DNA of 64,000 nt from Choanephora cucurbitarum (Eukaryota > Mucoromycota > Mucoromycetes > Mucorales > Choanephoraceae): the NCBI GenBank assembly GCA_025331435.1, contig JAIWNI010000022.1, forward strand, positions 1-64,000. Reading direction: 5' to 3'. How positions within the stretch are numbered: the first letter of the stretch is position 1; every line of letters begins with the position of its first letter. The position numbers and the translations under genes were made by a program. A model generated the notes under the pieces. It worked only from the letters and a program-made list of their open reading frames with translations, did no database searches and had not been told where the DNA came from. Below are positions 10,328 to 19,007 of this stretch, one piece after another.

Positions 10328-11415
10328 AGCATAGCAGAAGAAATACAACAAACAAACACTACAACATGTACTGGAATAAATGGGTGACTTGGTGTAGTCA
10401 ACAAGCTCCCCAAATAGATCCCAAAGAATACAATACTCTAGCTGTTCTCCAATTTCTCACAGATAACCGATCATACGCCTACTCCACGTTGAATGGTTTC
10501 CGTTCTTCTATTGCATCCGTGTTCCGATCCCTACACCCTGATAAAACTCCAATTGCAGAAGTTGATTTGATCCAAGAATTTTTCAGGTCTAAGAAACTTC
10601 AAGAAGTCCGAATACCCTCTACCGCACAACTAAGAACTTGGGATACAGACATTATGGTGTCCTACATCCTGGCCAACTATGCCTCATCTGAAAACCTCTC
10701 CTTGTACGATCTTCAGCAGAAGACAGTCCTCTTAGTCTGCCTCTCAACAATGGCTCGTCCTAGATCTGATGTCGGACGACTTCAATTCAGAGATGTTTTA
10801 TTTGATTGGTCCCAAGACAAGCCGATTTCCTTGACACTTCATTTTCGAGAAGCAAAGGAAACTCAGGTGAAAACCTGTACGCTAGGGTTGATAGAAGTTG
10901 AAGAACTCTGTCCGGTGAGAACTGCATACCTATTTACAGAGAAATCAAAACCTCTTCGAGTCCGGCTACCAGCGGATCACACTTACTTTCTAGCACACAT
11001 TGAAGATATAGAACAGGTCAATTCCATCCGTCCTTCCACTCTGTCCTCATGGATCAAGACCTCGATGCAAAAAGCTGGCATAGATACCAGGACTTACAAA
11101 CCACATTCTGTTCGCTCGGCCTCTAGCACAAAAGCGGTTGAAAAAGGTTCTTCGGTGGATGCCGTAAAACAACATGCAAACTGGAGCCTTCATTCCAACA
11201 CGTTTGAAAAGCACTACTACAAACCGATCACCCAACAGGCTTCAAGTACTCAGATTGCAAATTCAATTTTTTCTACGGAGAACAATACCACATTGGAAGT
11301 TGGAGTCGAGTCAACAAGGATTGCTTTAGGTACGACAAGCAATACCGACGTTGATGAGACGAAGACTGAAAATGTGGTACACACCCGCCCCTCTTTCTGG
11401 TCTCGTTTCTTCTAG
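10264..11415 (+). CDS. DIRS tyrosine recombinase (embedded in a longer open frame from 7396)
   Basis: From the ATG at 10264 the product is 383 residues and should integrate the circular DNA copy. The N-terminal core-binding part is followed by the catalytic domain: first arginine in MARPRSD, the HSVR box (HxxR), then a NWSLHS segment and the tyrosine of KHYYKP. That set is the R...HxxR...Y signature of phage-integrase-fold recombinases. The same frame is open back to an ATG at 7396, giving a potential 1339-residue polypeptide that overlaps gag and RT in other frames. Which start is used cannot be decided here. The 3' end encodes the internal complementary region. Confidence 0.9.
   Translation: METIREKRKEQGINETSARFLEHSRRNTTNKHYNMYWNKWVTWCSQQAPQIDPKEYNTLAVLQFLTDNRSYAYSTLNGFRSSIASVFRSLHPDKTPIAEVDLIQEFFRSKKLQEVRIPSTAQLRTWDTDIMVSYILANYASSENLSLYDLQQKTVLLVCLSTMARPRSDVGRLQFRDVLFDWSQDKPISLTLHFREAKETQVKTCTLGLIEVEELCPVRTAYLFTEKSKPLRVRLPADHTYFLAHIEDIEQVNSIRPSTLSSWIKTSMQKAGIDTRTYKPHSVRSASSTKAVEKGSSVDAVKQHANWSLHSNTFEKHYYKPITQQASSTQIANSIFSTENNTTLEVGVESTRIALGTTSNTDVDETKTENVVHTRPSFWSRFF
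11286..11380. repeat. DIRS internal complementary region (circle-junction template)
   Basis: Positions 11286-11344 are the reverse complement of the left terminus 7216-7274. Positions 11342-11380 are the reverse complement of the right terminus 11590-11628. The two halves meet at a short ATT/AAT overlap. The region lies inside the 3' end of the recombinase reading frame, so it codes for protein as well. Confidence 0.93.
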
Positions 11416-11510
11416 TGACTCTTATATTGTTATTTTTTATTATTACTTAGTTTACCCTCCCCTCAAAAAAAAAAAAAAAAAAAAAAAAATTGAATTGAAG
11501 TGCTTAGCAC

Positions 11511-11598
11511 GAAAGATATAAGGGAAAAGGGTATTTATTATTTTTTTTATTATATTTAAAGGAAAATAAAGCGTGGCTCAGAGAGCATGTACCACATT
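11511..11598. repeat. Right inverted repeat of the DIRS element
   Basis: Reverse complement of 7266-7353. It is preceded by a long A run (about 11465-11489) and followed by the right outer tail to about 11628. Confidence 0.93.
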
Positions 11599-11628
11599 TT
11601 CAGTCTTCGTCTCATCAACGTCGGTATT

Positions 11629-11693
11629 TTTTTTATTTTATTTTCTCTCTCTCTTTTTTTTTTATTTTTTTTTTATTGAGAAAGAGTTCAATA
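11629..11693 (+). promoter_or_regulatory. Pyrimidine-rich leader between the DIRS right end and the U1-70K start codon
   Basis: Only 65 bp separate the transposon terminus from the ATG. The stretch is almost pure T and CT, then a short purine-rich segment. The original promoter of U1-70K must therefore lie upstream of, or have been replaced by, transposon DNA. No TATA-like box is evident. Confidence 0.5.
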
Positions 11694-12756
11694 ATGACGG
11701 ATAAACTTCCTCCTAATCTTCTAAAGTTATTTGCTCCTCGCCCACCTTTACCTTATCTTCCTCAACTTGATAAGGATCCAGAGAAACGCGTAGGCTGTAT
11801 AGTGGATGGCATCGCGTCTTATGTCGATCAACTTAGAAACTATGACCCTGATTATGTACCTTGGAAGACTTTAGAAGAAAAGCGTAAAGAAAAGGTAAAA
11901 GAAACAAGTGTTCATCTCTTTTTGAAACTCATTGTATTCTTTAGGCAGAAGCAAAACGAAAGCAAGCTGAAGCCAACTTGAAAGAGAAATTAGCAGAATG
12001 TAAACTATTTTTAAAAAATAATAATGGAAAAGGATGAACTTACTGTTCTATCTTTAGATGATCCCGAGAAAGATCCTAATATTGATGGAGATCCATTCAA
12101 TACCTTATTTGTCACTCATCTAAGTCCTGAATTGACTGAAAGTGATTTAGCTAGAGAATTCGAACTGTATGGACAAATCAAGAAGGTAACATAGAAAGAC
12201 GAGCCTATACACTTCTTTAACATCATCTCCTAGATTCGCCTTGTACGTGATCAAGAAGGAAAATCTCGTTGTTATGCTTTTATAGAATTTGAAAGAGAGA
12301 AAGATATGCGAGGTAACAGAAGCCATAGCTAGTTACGCTTACACACTAACTCTTTTGATACCTCTAGCGGCCTATAAAGATGCAGATGGTTTAAAGATTT
12401 TAGGTCGTCGTATCCTTGTTGATGTTGAACGGGCTCGTACTGTCAAGGGATGGAAACCTCGTCGATTGGGAGGTGGTCTTGGTGGAAGAGAACAACAAAA
12501 GAAATCATCAGCCATTCAACACCAAACCAGTCAGAGTCGTGACAGATACCATGACCGTGATCGTGGACATAGAGGCTATGGATATAATCGAAGAGATGAT
12601 GACAATAGAAAACGATCTCGAATGCGCTCCAGAAGTAGATCACCAAGAGGCTATAACAGTAGTAGATATGGCAATGGTGGTGGTGGCGGTGGTGGTGGTG
12701 GTGGTGGTCGCAGAGATCGATCCAGAGATCGTATGGGTAGAAGAGATAGATATTAA
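11694..12756 (+). CDS. SNRNP70: U1 small nuclear ribonucleoprotein 70 kDa
   Basis: U1-70K binds stem-loop I of U1 snRNA and helps the U1 snRNP recognise 5' splice sites in the nucleus. Inferred exons are 11694-11894, 11945-11999, 12058-12185, 12234-12312 and 12368-12756, giving 283 residues; every junction is GT-AG and keeps phase. The N-terminus ([19 protein letters not shown]) is the conserved U1-70K N-terminal region. The RRM follows, with RNP2 LFVTHL (residues 102-107) and RNP1 within [10 protein letters not shown] (138-147), then the family-specific [21 protein letters not shown]. The C-terminus is RD/RS-rich with a glycine run encoded by a (GGT)n tract. Retroelements lie on both sides of the gene. 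Confidence 0.95.
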
Positions 12757-12819
12757 ACTCTACAGAATCTCATCTTGTATACACATTTTTATTGCATTTT
12801 TTTCTATATATATAAATTA

Positions 12820-12845
12820 CCTCTCTCTCTCTCTCTCTCTCTCTT
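12820..12845. repeat. (CT)n microsatellite
   Basis: About 13 CT units in the 3' region of U1-70K, a simple sequence repeat with no coding meaning. Confidence 0.8.
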
Positions 12846-13099
12846 TAAAGGCATTGAATGGCTTGATATCTTGAAACAGATAGGTTTATACTGTGATCTA
12901 TCTAGTTTTTGAACTTGATATATATAGTAGGTTTGTAAGTCAACAACACAATGACTTGCTTGAAGGGAAAAAAGAGGAACACACTACATGTCAATGAACA
13001 TGTTGACATGACATGTTGAGATGGGCCAAAGCAACACATGGGCATAATTCAACTCTAACCGCAAAACAAGCCAGGTTTTTAAACTCATCAAGTTCGCAG
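12846..13099. other. Intergenic DNA between U1-70K and the Gypsy element
   Basis: Unremarkable AT-rich sequence. Its last four bases (13096-13099, GCAG) are the left copy of the Gypsy target-site duplication. Confidence 0.6.
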
Positions 13100-13450
13100 T
13101 GAAATATGTCAAAACTAGTGACTTTTGTTTGGGAAACAGCTTGAGATAGAAATTAACGTGCTTGAAGTCAACGACTTTTGTAATAATAATAGCAGCTTTT
13201 ATTTGGTTAATATATGAAATAGTAAAGATAGATTTATATTATATCAACTTACTTTTTCTAATTCTCTTAAGTATTTTTAAGTTTCCCAAAGAGAAAAAGA
13301 AAGAAGTAGTTAATCAGGATGATATTTATAAGAAAAATGATCTAAGTGTAACATAGATCCAGGACAAGTTGATCACAGAGTAATTGAATTGAGAAGGAAA
13401 GTAAAAAAGAGAAAAAAAAGAAAAAGTGTGTCCTAATTCAACATCTTTCA
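13100..13450 (-). repeat. 3' LTR of the Gypsy element (minus-strand orientation)
   Basis: 351 bp, matching 18341-18691 base for base as far as I can read. A 64-codon open frame within each LTR is identical in both and is not considered a gene. Confidence 0.95.
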
Positions 13451-13463
13451 TTATTCCCCCACT
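13451..13463 (-). promoter_or_regulatory. Polypurine tract of the Gypsy element
   Basis: On the minus strand the sequence AGTGGGGGAATAA lies directly before the 3' LTR, the expected site for the plus-strand primer. A matching primer-binding site is less clear: a TGG-initiated stretch lies about 15 bp inside the 5' LTR (near 18308-18325). Confidence 0.7.
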
Positions 13464-15504
13464 AGTCTTTGGAAATTTTCAATACTTGATCTTTCCTTTT
13501 GTTGAAAATTTTCAAATGGGCACCATTTACCGCACGCTTGAGTTTAACACCATTCTCATTGAGAAGAATATATGTATTCCTATTGAACTTGCCAACCACG
13601 GTATACAACTTGTTTGAATATGATGAATCAAGCTTATGTCTCTTGTGTGCCTTCGACCTAATCACTAATGATCCCACAGGGATATCCTCTTGCTTACTAT
13701 CGTCTCTCATCATTCTTCCACTAATCTTGTCTTCGTAAGCTAGATGTTTATCAAGTAACAGATACAATCTTTCCACACCCAACTTAAGGCCTAGTTCTTG
13801 TAATGGGTCCATAGAGGGCAAACGAGGTGCAGTACCAAACAGAGCTTCATAGGGTGAAATATTCAACTTCTTGTGAACCTTAGTACGGTATGCATATAAC
13901 ATCGAGGGTAACAACACATCCCAATTTCTGGGGTTATTATCAATCATCTTTCGGATTCCCCTTACTATTGTTCCATTGAGTTGCTCCACTTTCCCATTGG
14001 TTTGAGGATGATATGGGGCAGCGAATTGATGTTTGGCGTTCACATAATTCGCAAATTTCTCAACTTCTTCATTGGCGAAATGAGATCCATTATCGGTCAA
14101 TATCTTGTATGGACCAAAAGCACAGAAGATTTCTTCATACAAAAACTTGATGACCGTATCGGAATCTGCTTTTCTAACTGCCTTAGCCACTGGCCAATTA
14201 GTGTAATATTCGACTGCCATAAGTATATACTTATTCTTCTTTTGGCTTTCAGGGAAAGGACCAATAAAGTCCACTGCGAAGCGTTCAAATAGTCTATTAA
14301 CAGGCACCGTTCCATCCAAAGGCAATTTAGCAGGTAAATACGCATGTATCTGACAGGGTTTGCAAGTTTTCACATAATCACGAATCTCTTGATATGCCTT
14401 CGGCCACCAGTAGTGTTTGTATAGTCTTGCCCACGTAGCTTCCTGACCGAAATGGCCATGACCATCATGTGTTTCTTTGAGGATACTTTCCCGCTCACTA
14501 ATCTTAGGGATCTTTACATATCTATCTGAAACCTTTCTGTATAATTCACCTTTATCATTTAAGTGATATCGTTGACTGAAGGATTTGAGACGTTCATCAT
14601 CCAAGATACCTTCGGCTGCTCTTTTGAGGATCTTGTATACAGTAACCAGCGAATCTTCATAGTCTGTATCCATAATAGGGTCAATCAACCAGGAATTGAA
14701 AATGTAATTATCAGGAGCTTCCATATCCTTATATTCCAATACATTAGGCGGATATCTTGACATTATATCGGCTACGATATTTGACTTGCCCGCAATATGA
14801 TAGACTTTAAAGTTAAACTCTTGGACCGCTACAATCCAGCGTTGCAATCGACTACCGGGGTCAGACTTTGTGAATAGATATCTTACAGCCGTACTGTCCG
14901 TATAGACTTCCAGTTCCTTGTCTAATACGTATCGACGTAACCTTGACAACAAAAACACTAAAGCAAGACATTCTTTTTCAACCGTTGGATACTTCATTTC
15001 CGCTGCAGTCAATTTTCTGGATAAGAAACAGATAGGACGGTCCTCCTGGATTTCTTGATCAAACTGCACTAAGACACCCCCTATTCCAACGTCACTGGCA
15101 TCAGTAAATATTTTGTATTTGGATTTCGGATCAGGGTACTTTAGTTGAGTAGCTTGAGCAATAAAGTCTTTTAGACATCGGAATGCGTGATCATGATCTT
15201 CTGTCCAATTAAATTCTACTCGCTTCTTCAATAAGTCATTAAGTGGGGCTACTACATCACTAAAACAATTGACGTGCCTACGATAGAATCCTGCTAGAGA
15301 GACGAAGGCCCGAATATCAGTTTTGTTCTTTGGTTTAGGAAAATCTACGATCTTTTGAACATTGCTTGGGTTTGGCCTGATACCATCCTTAGAAACAATA
15401 AAACCTAAGACCTCCACTTCATCCCGCGCAAACAAACATTTCGAAGGCTTGACTACCATATTGACTTCGCGTAATCTAGACAACACGGACCTGAGGTGTT
15501 CCAA
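13462..15504 (-). CDS. Gypsy RT C-terminus, RNase H and integrase (second coding block)
   Basis: This 680-codon block continues the polyprotein in a shifted frame. It opens with the RT thumb and connection (EHLRSVLSRLREVN, FLARDEVEVLGF-like context), then RNase H (FTDASDVGIGGVL near residue 134; ADIMSRYP near 247). The integrase has an HHCC zinc domain (HGHFGQ...CKPCQIH, about 343-382) and a DDE core: AVDFIGPF, LTDNGSHF and the glutamate in GKVEQLNG. There is no chromodomain after it. The given start is the first ATG; without a frameshift event the block would not be translated with the upstream part. It could also be a single-base assembly error. Confidence 0.88.
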   Translation of the reverse strand: MEHLRSVLSRLREVNMVVKPSKCLFARDEVEVLGFIVSKDGIRPNPSNVQKIVDFPKPKNKTDIRAFVSLAGFYRRHVNCFSDVVAPLNDLLKKRVEFNWTEDHDHAFRCLKDFIAQATQLKYPDPKSKYKIFTDASDVGIGGVLVQFDQEIQEDRPICFLSRKLTAAEMKYPTVEKECLALVFLLSRLRRYVLDKELEVYTDSTAVRYLFTKSDPGSRLQRWIVAVQEFNFKVYHIAGKSNIVADIMSRYPPNVLEYKDMEAPDNYIFNSWLIDPIMDTDYEDSLVTVYKILKRAAEGILDDERLKSFSQRYHLNDKGELYRKVSDRYVKIPKISERESILKETHDGHGHFGQEATWARLYKHYWWPKAYQEIRDYVKTCKPCQIHAYLPAKLPLDGTVPVNRLFERFAVDFIGPFPESQKKNKYILMAVEYYTNWPVAKAVRKADSDTVIKFLYEEIFCAFGPYKILTDNGSHFANEEVEKFANYVNAKHQFAAPYHPQTNGKVEQLNGTIVRGIRKMIDNNPRNWDVLLPSMLYAYRTKVHKKLNISPYEALFGTAPRLPSMDPLQELGLKLGVERLYLLLDKHLAYEDKISGRMMRDDSKQEDIPVGSLVIRSKAHKRHKLDSSYSNKLYTVVGKFNRNTYILLNENGVKLKRAVNGAHLKIFNKRKDQVLKISKD

Positions 15505-15511
15505 ATGATCA

Positions 15512-18289
15512 TCAAAATTTTTTTGAATATACTGTTATGTCATCAATATACGTTGTAACGAAAGAATCAATGAAATCATTCATAGCAAGGAAGATAGCAC
15601 GCGAAAAGCAAGATGGACCGTTAACAATACCAAAAGGCATTACTCGATAGGAATAACATCCCCAGGGAGTAGCCATTGTCAACTTAGGAATAGAGTCCTC
15701 ATCTACCAATATTTGGTTGAATCCCTTCAATAAATCCATGGTTGAGAAAAACCTTGCTCCTTGATAAGCCTCCATTAGGTGGGTTATTGAGGGCAATGGC
15801 CATGGGTCTCTTTTTGTGATGGCATTGAGCTCTTGAAATTGTATGACAAGTCTTCTTTCTGAAGTATTTTTCTTTCCGACATACATTGCAGGAAAAGCCC
15901 ATCCTAAGGAAGAAGTACCATCCTTTCGTGGAATATGCATTGTAGGCAGTATTTGTCCATTCTGGAGCATCTTTGCAATCTCTTTCTTGAAATCCTCAAG
16001 TTCAGAATGCGACATATGACGATTTGGTTTCTTTAATATGGGTGAGTGGTTTCCAGTATCAACATGTAGTTTTACTAAATTTGTCTGCTTCAGATCGTTG
16101 TAATCTATACCGAAGACATCAAGGTATTCAAATAGCATATTTAACAACTTCTCCTTCTCTTTCTGATTCAGTGATATACACTCATTAACGCTTTCTTGGA
16201 GGATTTTTGCTTTACTTTGAGGCGAAGAAGGCGAATTTTCACACTGTTCAGCTGCGAAATCAATATCAGCACTCATTCCGTCTTCTACTAAAAATGAATC
16301 AATAGGATCTTCGCAAGGGATAATCAGAAAGGATTCATAGCCGCTACTAGAGTGTTCATTGTCCGTTTCATCACCACTAGCACCATATTCTTCTTCTGTG
16401 GATTCAGCGTCTTCGAGAGACAACTTCTCCATCCTTGTTCTACCTCCTTCAAAGGATACCTTCAAGGGACTAAATCCTTCATCAGTACGGATAGTGAAAT
16501 ATGAGTTGTGATAATCTGCCATTATTCCTAACAGCTTGAGACAGTCACTTCCAAGAAGCACATCGTAAGGTGGGTTCTCGAATACCGCAACTCGCACTTG
16601 TAACACCACACCTTGCACGGAAACAACTAGTTCATTTACTTCTCCTAGTATGTTCGCGAAGGACCCGTTTGCCATACGGCTACCAGACATGACTCCTTGT
16701 TTCACCAGATTTAGATTGAGTTCATCCGCAAGCTTTTTACTGATAATAGAGCAATGCGAGCCTGCATCAAGAATGGCATCTACTAGCACTTCACCTTCTA
16801 CGATCGCTTCTACTCGTGGAGCACCCGTTCCTGCTTCATGATCTGATTGAAAACGACGTATTTTCCCATTTGATTCAGCATGATATACCTCCATGACTCT
16901 AGTTTCTTGTTTGGGTCTACTTCTTCTCTTCGTTTTACGGAATAACTGCGTTCTTACACCAGGAATATACATCAGCTGGTCAAGTGACACCAAATAGTTC
17001 TTCTGTGCTAATATCTCATCCACATCAATTGCAGTTTTAGTAGTATTTACAGTTTGTACTACATTAGTGTCTTCTGTAGTCTCTCCCCGTCTGTGCGTAG
17101 TTATTCTTGTTTTAGGTTCAATTTCCTTCTTAGATGGAGCCACTGCCTTCTCGGAATTTACCTTTTCACGTTTCTTTTGTAATAATTTTTCTTTCATTCC
17201 TGGAGGAATGGTGTCGTGGACTTTAGCCTTTTTACCGCTTCTTGTAATTCGATTATCTCTTTCTGAATCAGTACTCAAGTTTCTTTTGTCTACAGCATAG
17301 GTTTCAAGGGTACTTTTATTGGTTTTCATGACGAGGTAAGATTGTCTAGTATTCTTGTTCTGGTAATTAGGGCATTCCCAGAACGAATGGTTTCCTAGTT
17401 GTCCTTTACAGACTTTGCAGGGACTGACACATGAATTAGCTAGGTGGCCATTTTCTTGACAATTATAGCAGCGGTTCTGAGAAGGGGCAGGCTTGTTACC
17501 AGCATTGTTCTGATTTCTTTCAACTAATAAGGATAACTTTAAAAAGTTCTCAGCCAAGGTGTCCATCTTCCTTTCCATATCAGATTGTTTGTGATCACCA
17601 ATGTTAGAATTGTTTACTTCTTTACGAGCGGCAATTCTTTGTCCTTCCTGGTCACGGAACACAGTGTGTTCCTCTTGCTTCTTGATTACATTATTGTCAC
17701 CCTTTTCAACTCTTTTTATGGTAAACTTTTCCTGATATGGTTGTTCTTCCTCTTGTTCGTCTTCTTCAATTGCTATGACCTGAGCTTCTTTGAGAGTTTT
17801 AGGTACATTTTGTTTTACAATGAGCTTGAGAGTGCGTGGAATAAGACCGTTGATAAACGTATCTTTGAGTACGGTGGCGTTTATTTCTTGCCACTCCTTA
17901 GTCTTCCTTCTGTTTCTCTCATACTTAGCGTGTAAGACATTAAACCTTTCAACATAGTTGCGAATTGGTTCACCATTCTGTCTCTTGATAGCCATTAGTT
18001 GCGCCATCACAACATTCATATTAACCTTGACAACTTGAAAACGTTCGATGAATTTTTCCTTAAATTCCTTCCAGTCTTCAAAGTCATATAGATACAGCCA
18101 CTCAGAGACAATGATGGGATTGATATAACCAGAAACTATTTTCAACTTGTTTTCATCAGGGATCTTCAGTAAATCCATGTTTGCTTCAAAAGTTTTTAAC
18201 CATTGAGAGGGTTCCATATTTTCTTCGAAATTTGGCACTCGAACCACATTGCTCGTCATTAGGTGACTTAAAGATTCGTTTGGAGCCAT
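15512..18289 (-). CDS. Gypsy Gag-protease-RT polyprotein, ends prematurely after the RT active site
   Basis: The 925-residue frame begins with a Ty3-type Gag/capsid region (about residues 20-190), then a CX2CX4HX4C zinc knuckle (RCYNCQENGHLANSC, about residue 275), a retropepsin with the active-site triplet DAG in ILDAGSHCSI (about residue 505), and the RT domain from about residue 775. RT motifs include FSTMDLLKGF, MPFGIVNGPS and the catalytic YIDD. Gag and Pol are in one frame with no programmed shift between them. The frame stops eight codons after YIDD, where an A7 run shifts the reading frame; the remainder of RT continues in the next block. As it stands the RT is truncated. Confidence 0.9.
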   Translation of the reverse strand: MAPNESLSHLMTSNVVRVPNFEENMEPSQWLKTFEANMDLLKIPDENKLKIVSGYINPIIVSEWLYLYDFEDWKEFKEKFIERFQVVKVNMNVVMAQLMAIKRQNGEPIRNYVERFNVLHAKYERNRRKTKEWQEINATVLKDTFINGLIPRTLKLIVKQNVPKTLKEAQVIAIEEDEQEEEQPYQEKFTIKRVEKGDNNVIKKQEEHTVFRDQEGQRIAARKEVNNSNIGDHKQSDMERKMDTLAENFLKLSLLVERNQNNAGNKPAPSQNRCYNCQENGHLANSCVSPCKVCKGQLGNHSFWECPNYQNKNTRQSYLVMKTNKSTLETYAVDKRNLSTDSERDNRITRSGKKAKVHDTIPPGMKEKLLQKKREKVNSEKAVAPSKKEIEPKTRITTHRRGETTEDTNVVQTVNTTKTAIDVDEILAQKNYLVSLDQLMYIPGVRTQLFRKTKRRSRPKQETRVMEVYHAESNGKIRRFQSDHEAGTGAPRVEAIVEGEVLVDAILDAGSHCSIISKKLADELNLNLVKQGVMSGSRMANGSFANILGEVNELVVSVQGVVLQVRVAVFENPPYDVLLGSDCLKLLGIMADYHNSYFTIRTDEGFSPLKVSFEGGRTRMEKLSLEDAESTEEEYGASGDETDNEHSSSGYESFLIIPCEDPIDSFLVEDGMSADIDFAAEQCENSPSSPQSKAKILQESVNECISLNQKEKEKLLNMLFEYLDVFGIDYNDLKQTNLVKLHVDTGNHSPILKKPNRHMSHSELEDFKKEIAKMLQNGQILPTMHIPRKDGTSSLGWAFPAMYVGKKNTSERRLVIQFQELNAITKRDPWPLPSITHLMEAYQGARFFSTMDLLKGFNQILVDEDSIPKLTMATPWGCYSYRVMPFGIVNGPSCFSRAIFLAMNDFIDSFVTTYIDDITVYSKKF

Positions 18290-18340
18290 ATGGATAAATT
18301 TTCTTTAGACTTCAGACGAACCAGTTAATTAGAAAAACAA

Positions 18341-18691
18341 TGAAATATGTCAAAACTAGTGACTTTTGTTTGGGAAACAGCTTGAGATAGAAATTAACGT
18401 GCTTGAAGTCAACGACTTTTGTAATAATAATAGCAGCTTTTATTTGGTTAATATATGAAATAGTAAAGATAGATTTATATTATATCAACTTACTTTTTCT
18501 AATTCTCTTAAGTATTTTTAAGTTTCCCAAAGAGAAAAAGAAAGAAGTAGTTAATCAGGATGATATTTATAAGAAAAATGATCTAAGTGTAACATAGATC
18601 CAGGACAAGTTGATCACAGAGTAATTGAATTGAGAAGGAAAGTAAAAAAGAGAAAAAAAAGAAAAAGTGTGTCCTAATTCAACATCTTTCA
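18341..18691 (-). repeat. 5' LTR of the Gypsy element (minus-strand orientation)
   Basis: Partner of 13100-13450. Its right edge is followed at once by the second copy of the GCAG target duplication. Confidence 0.95.
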
Positions 18692-19007
18692 GCAGTGACT
18701 TTTTTGAATTCTTGTTTATCACTTTAGTTCTTTGGCTGCACCTTTATAGTACTTGTCTGCTTCACCTTTTTTTTCTATCTTTCATATCAGATACTAAAAA
18801 AAAATGGACGCAATATAGCAGCTAATATTTTATTGGACAACCCTTGACATCATAGAGCGATTTTATGCTGTTGACAAGTGTCTCAATAGATTCAGATAAT
18901 CCTCAAAATTACTTTGGATTCTATGAGTGAACCATAAAACGAGAGATTCTCGAGTGGGCTTAAATCTGATGATTAAGTAGGCTATCTTATCTTTACGATC
19001 TCAAAAG
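18692..19007. other. Intergenic DNA between the Gypsy element and the helicase relic
   Basis: No feature recognised; T-rich stretches near 18760 only. Confidence 0.5.

Larger units (their letters stand above)
7216..11628 (+). mobile_element. Complete DIRS-type tyrosine-recombinase retrotransposon
   Basis: The element is defined by structure and by coding content. An 88-bp inverted repeat (7266-7353 with 11511-11598) is flanked by unequal outer tails, and an internal complementary region (11286-11380) is the reverse complement of the left tail (7216-7274) joined to the right tail (11590-11628). This is the circle-junction template typical of DIRS elements. Gag, RT/RNase H/methyltransferase-like and tyrosine recombinase ORFs lie between. 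No target-site duplication is seen, as expected for recombinase-mediated insertion. All three ORFs are intact. Confidence 0.95.
13100..18691 (-). mobile_element. Ty3/Gypsy LTR retrotransposon, recent insertion, frameshifted
   Basis: Two 351-bp LTRs with TG...CA ends bound a gag-protease-RT-RNase H-integrase coding region on the minus strand. The integrase lies after the RNase H, the Ty3/Gypsy order. A 4-bp direct repeat GCAG flanks the element (13096-13099 and 18692-18695). The LTRs read as identical, so insertion was recent. One frameshift separates the two coding blocks. No chromodomain is seen at the integrase C-terminus. Confidence 0.95.

Noticed and set aside
9759..10355. 198-codon minus-strand frame across the DIRS RT region
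   Set aside because: Antisense to a well-supported RT/RNase H domain, with no recognisable protein features.
12416..12874. 152-codon frame overlapping the U1-70K last exon
   Set aside because: Runs through the glycine-coding GGT repeat and the CT microsatellite in another frame; low-complexity shadow of U1-70K.
13162..13356. 64-codon hydrophobic frame, repeated at 18403-18597
   Set aside because: It lies inside the two LTRs; its perfect repetition reflects LTR identity, not gene duplication.
15505..15535. Programmed frameshift signal in the Gypsy element
   Set aside because: Gag and protease-RT are already in one frame, and the shift falls inside the RT fold, where a regulated shift would make no useful product; treated as a mutation or assembly error.
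18300..18340. Canonical tRNA primer-binding site next to the Gypsy 5' LTR
   Set aside because: A TGG-initiated stretch exists but begins about 15 bp inside the LTR edge and was not matched to a specific tRNA, so it was not annotated.
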